The notes beneath the pieces were generated by a model that saw nothing but the letters and a program-made list of their open reading frames with translations, searched no databases and was not told the origin of the DNA. 23,695 bases of DNA from Carnobacterium_A sp036639135 (GTDB lineage Bacteria > Bacillota > Bacilli > Lactobacillales > Carnobacteriaceae), in the NCBI GenBank assembly GCA_036639135.1, contig JAVWJE010000020.1, forward strand, positions 1 through 23,695, written 5' to 3'. A program made the translations under genes and the position numbers. Shown piece after piece: positions 23,296 to 23,695 of the stretch (position 1 is the stretch's first letter; every line of letters begins with the position of its first letter).

Positions 23296-23369
23296 AAAAA
23301 AGTTATACTGAAGCATGTGGATAATAAAAAGGAGTTGTGGATATCTTTTTTGAAGCTAATTTTCTCGTT

Positions 23370-23401
23370 AAACGACTATAACTAAAAACTTATAGTCGTT
23401 T
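23370..23401. terminator. Hairpin between the oriC box cluster and rpmH
   Basis: Perfect 12-base arms at 23370-23381 and 23390-23401 with an 8-base loop, followed on the + strand by GTTTTTATA. It looks like a rho-independent terminator acting rightward, yet no rightward gene precedes it in the window. Confidence 0.5.
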
Positions 23402-23572
23402 GTTTTTATAGATTATTCTTCCTATCTAAATAAAAAAGGAAAAAGGAATTAGTTATTTGTATAGCTATAGCAAAAGTAAGAAATTTAAATTTATTAAATC
23501 GAATTCAGAAGTTTTTTTAAAAAGATTCAGTAAAAATATGAAAAGAAGGTTTCTTATTTTTTTTATTTATGC

Positions 23573-23578
23573 TATCAT
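23573..23578 (+). promoter_or_regulatory. Candidate extended -10 of the rpmH promoter
   Basis: ATGCTATCAT on the + strand contains TG one base before the TATCAT hexamer. The -35 position (TTTCTT) is poor. A second hexamer, TATACT at 23605-23610, has TTGAAG only at 19 bases. Either could serve rpmH. Confidence 0.35.
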
Positions 23579-23657
23579 GTTGAAGTGAATGATTAAAACT
23601 GTCTTATACTGATAAAAAAATTAATGAGAGATAGTTATCGTAGGAGGTGTATTACGA

Positions 23658-23695
23658 ATGAAAAGAACTTACCAACCTAAAAAACGTAAACGTCA
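23658..23695 (+). CDS. rpmH: Ribosomal protein bL34, 5' fragment cut by window edge
   Basis: The first 12 codons plus two bases read MKRTYQPKKRKR, the invariant bL34 N-terminus. An AGGAGGTG site lies about 10 bases before the ATG. It is the only gene on the + strand and starts the divergent rpmH-rnpA arm seen beside dnaA in most bacteria. Confidence 0.95.
   Translation, partial: MKRTYQPKKRKR

Larger units (their letters stand above)
22979..23657. other. oriC: oriC, rpmH-dnaA part: DnaA box cluster, no gene
   Basis: Perfect boxes lie at 23200-23208, 23254-23262 and 23316-23324. One- or two-mismatch boxes lie at 23034-23042 (TTTTCCACA), 23089-23097 (TTATGCACA), 23127-23135 (TTTTCCACG), 23151-23159 (AGTGGATAA) and 23336-23344 (TGTGGATAT). 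The cluster ends at about 23345. A hairpin follows at 23370-23401, then AT-rich DNA leading to the rpmH promoter region. No open frame of note is seen. Confidence 0.85.

Overview
The window is a low-GC Firmicute chromosome spanning the replication origin. Synteny (rpmH | dnaA-dnaN-yaaA-recF-gyrB-gyrA | rpsF-ssb-rpsR | gdpP-rplI | dnaB | purA), AT-rich intergenic DNA, strong AGGAGG ribosome sites and the protein sequences point to Lactobacillales. The linked C30 carotenoid operon suggests Carnobacteriaceae or a relative; the genus cannot be fixed from sequence reading alone. Every gene except the rpmH fragment at the right edge is on the minus strand, so the whole block is co-directional with the leftward replication fork.

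Right part (about 19.7-23.7 kb): rpmH starts at 23658 (+) and diverges from dnaA. The 680-base rpmH-dnaA gap and the 284-base dnaA-dnaN gap both carry DnaA boxes. The dnaA-dnaN gap also holds a DnaA-trio tract (TAG/TAA triplets) beside two abutting boxes and an AT-rich stretch, which marks the likely unwinding site. Then come dnaN (own terminator) and a tightly packed yaaA-recF-gyrB-gyrA operon with a clear promoter and terminator.

Middle (8.4-14 kb): rpsF-ssb-rpsR, gdpP-rplI and dnaB are three separate transcription units, each closed by a strong hairpin terminator. Two parS-like ParB sites flank ssb-rpsR, one of them embedded in a 46-base perfect palindrome. A LexA-type SOS box sits just upstream of the dnaB promoter. 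purA follows with its own promoter and PurBox-like sites.

Left part (1-6.6 kb): a five-gene C30 carotenoid operon, crtN-crtM-crtP(crtNb)-aldH-crtQ (the last cut by the window edge), preceded by a 400-base non-coding leader. By analogy with staphyloxanthin, CrtM joins two farnesyl-PP, CrtN desaturates the product, CrtP oxidises a terminal methyl group, AldH makes the carboxylic acid and CrtQ glycosylates it. A 14-bp tandem repeat, apparently derived from the crtN stop-codon region, fills the crtN-crtM gap.

I see no phage, insertion sequence, CRISPR array or tRNA, and no convincing wholly new system. The items worth a second look are regulatory and architectural.
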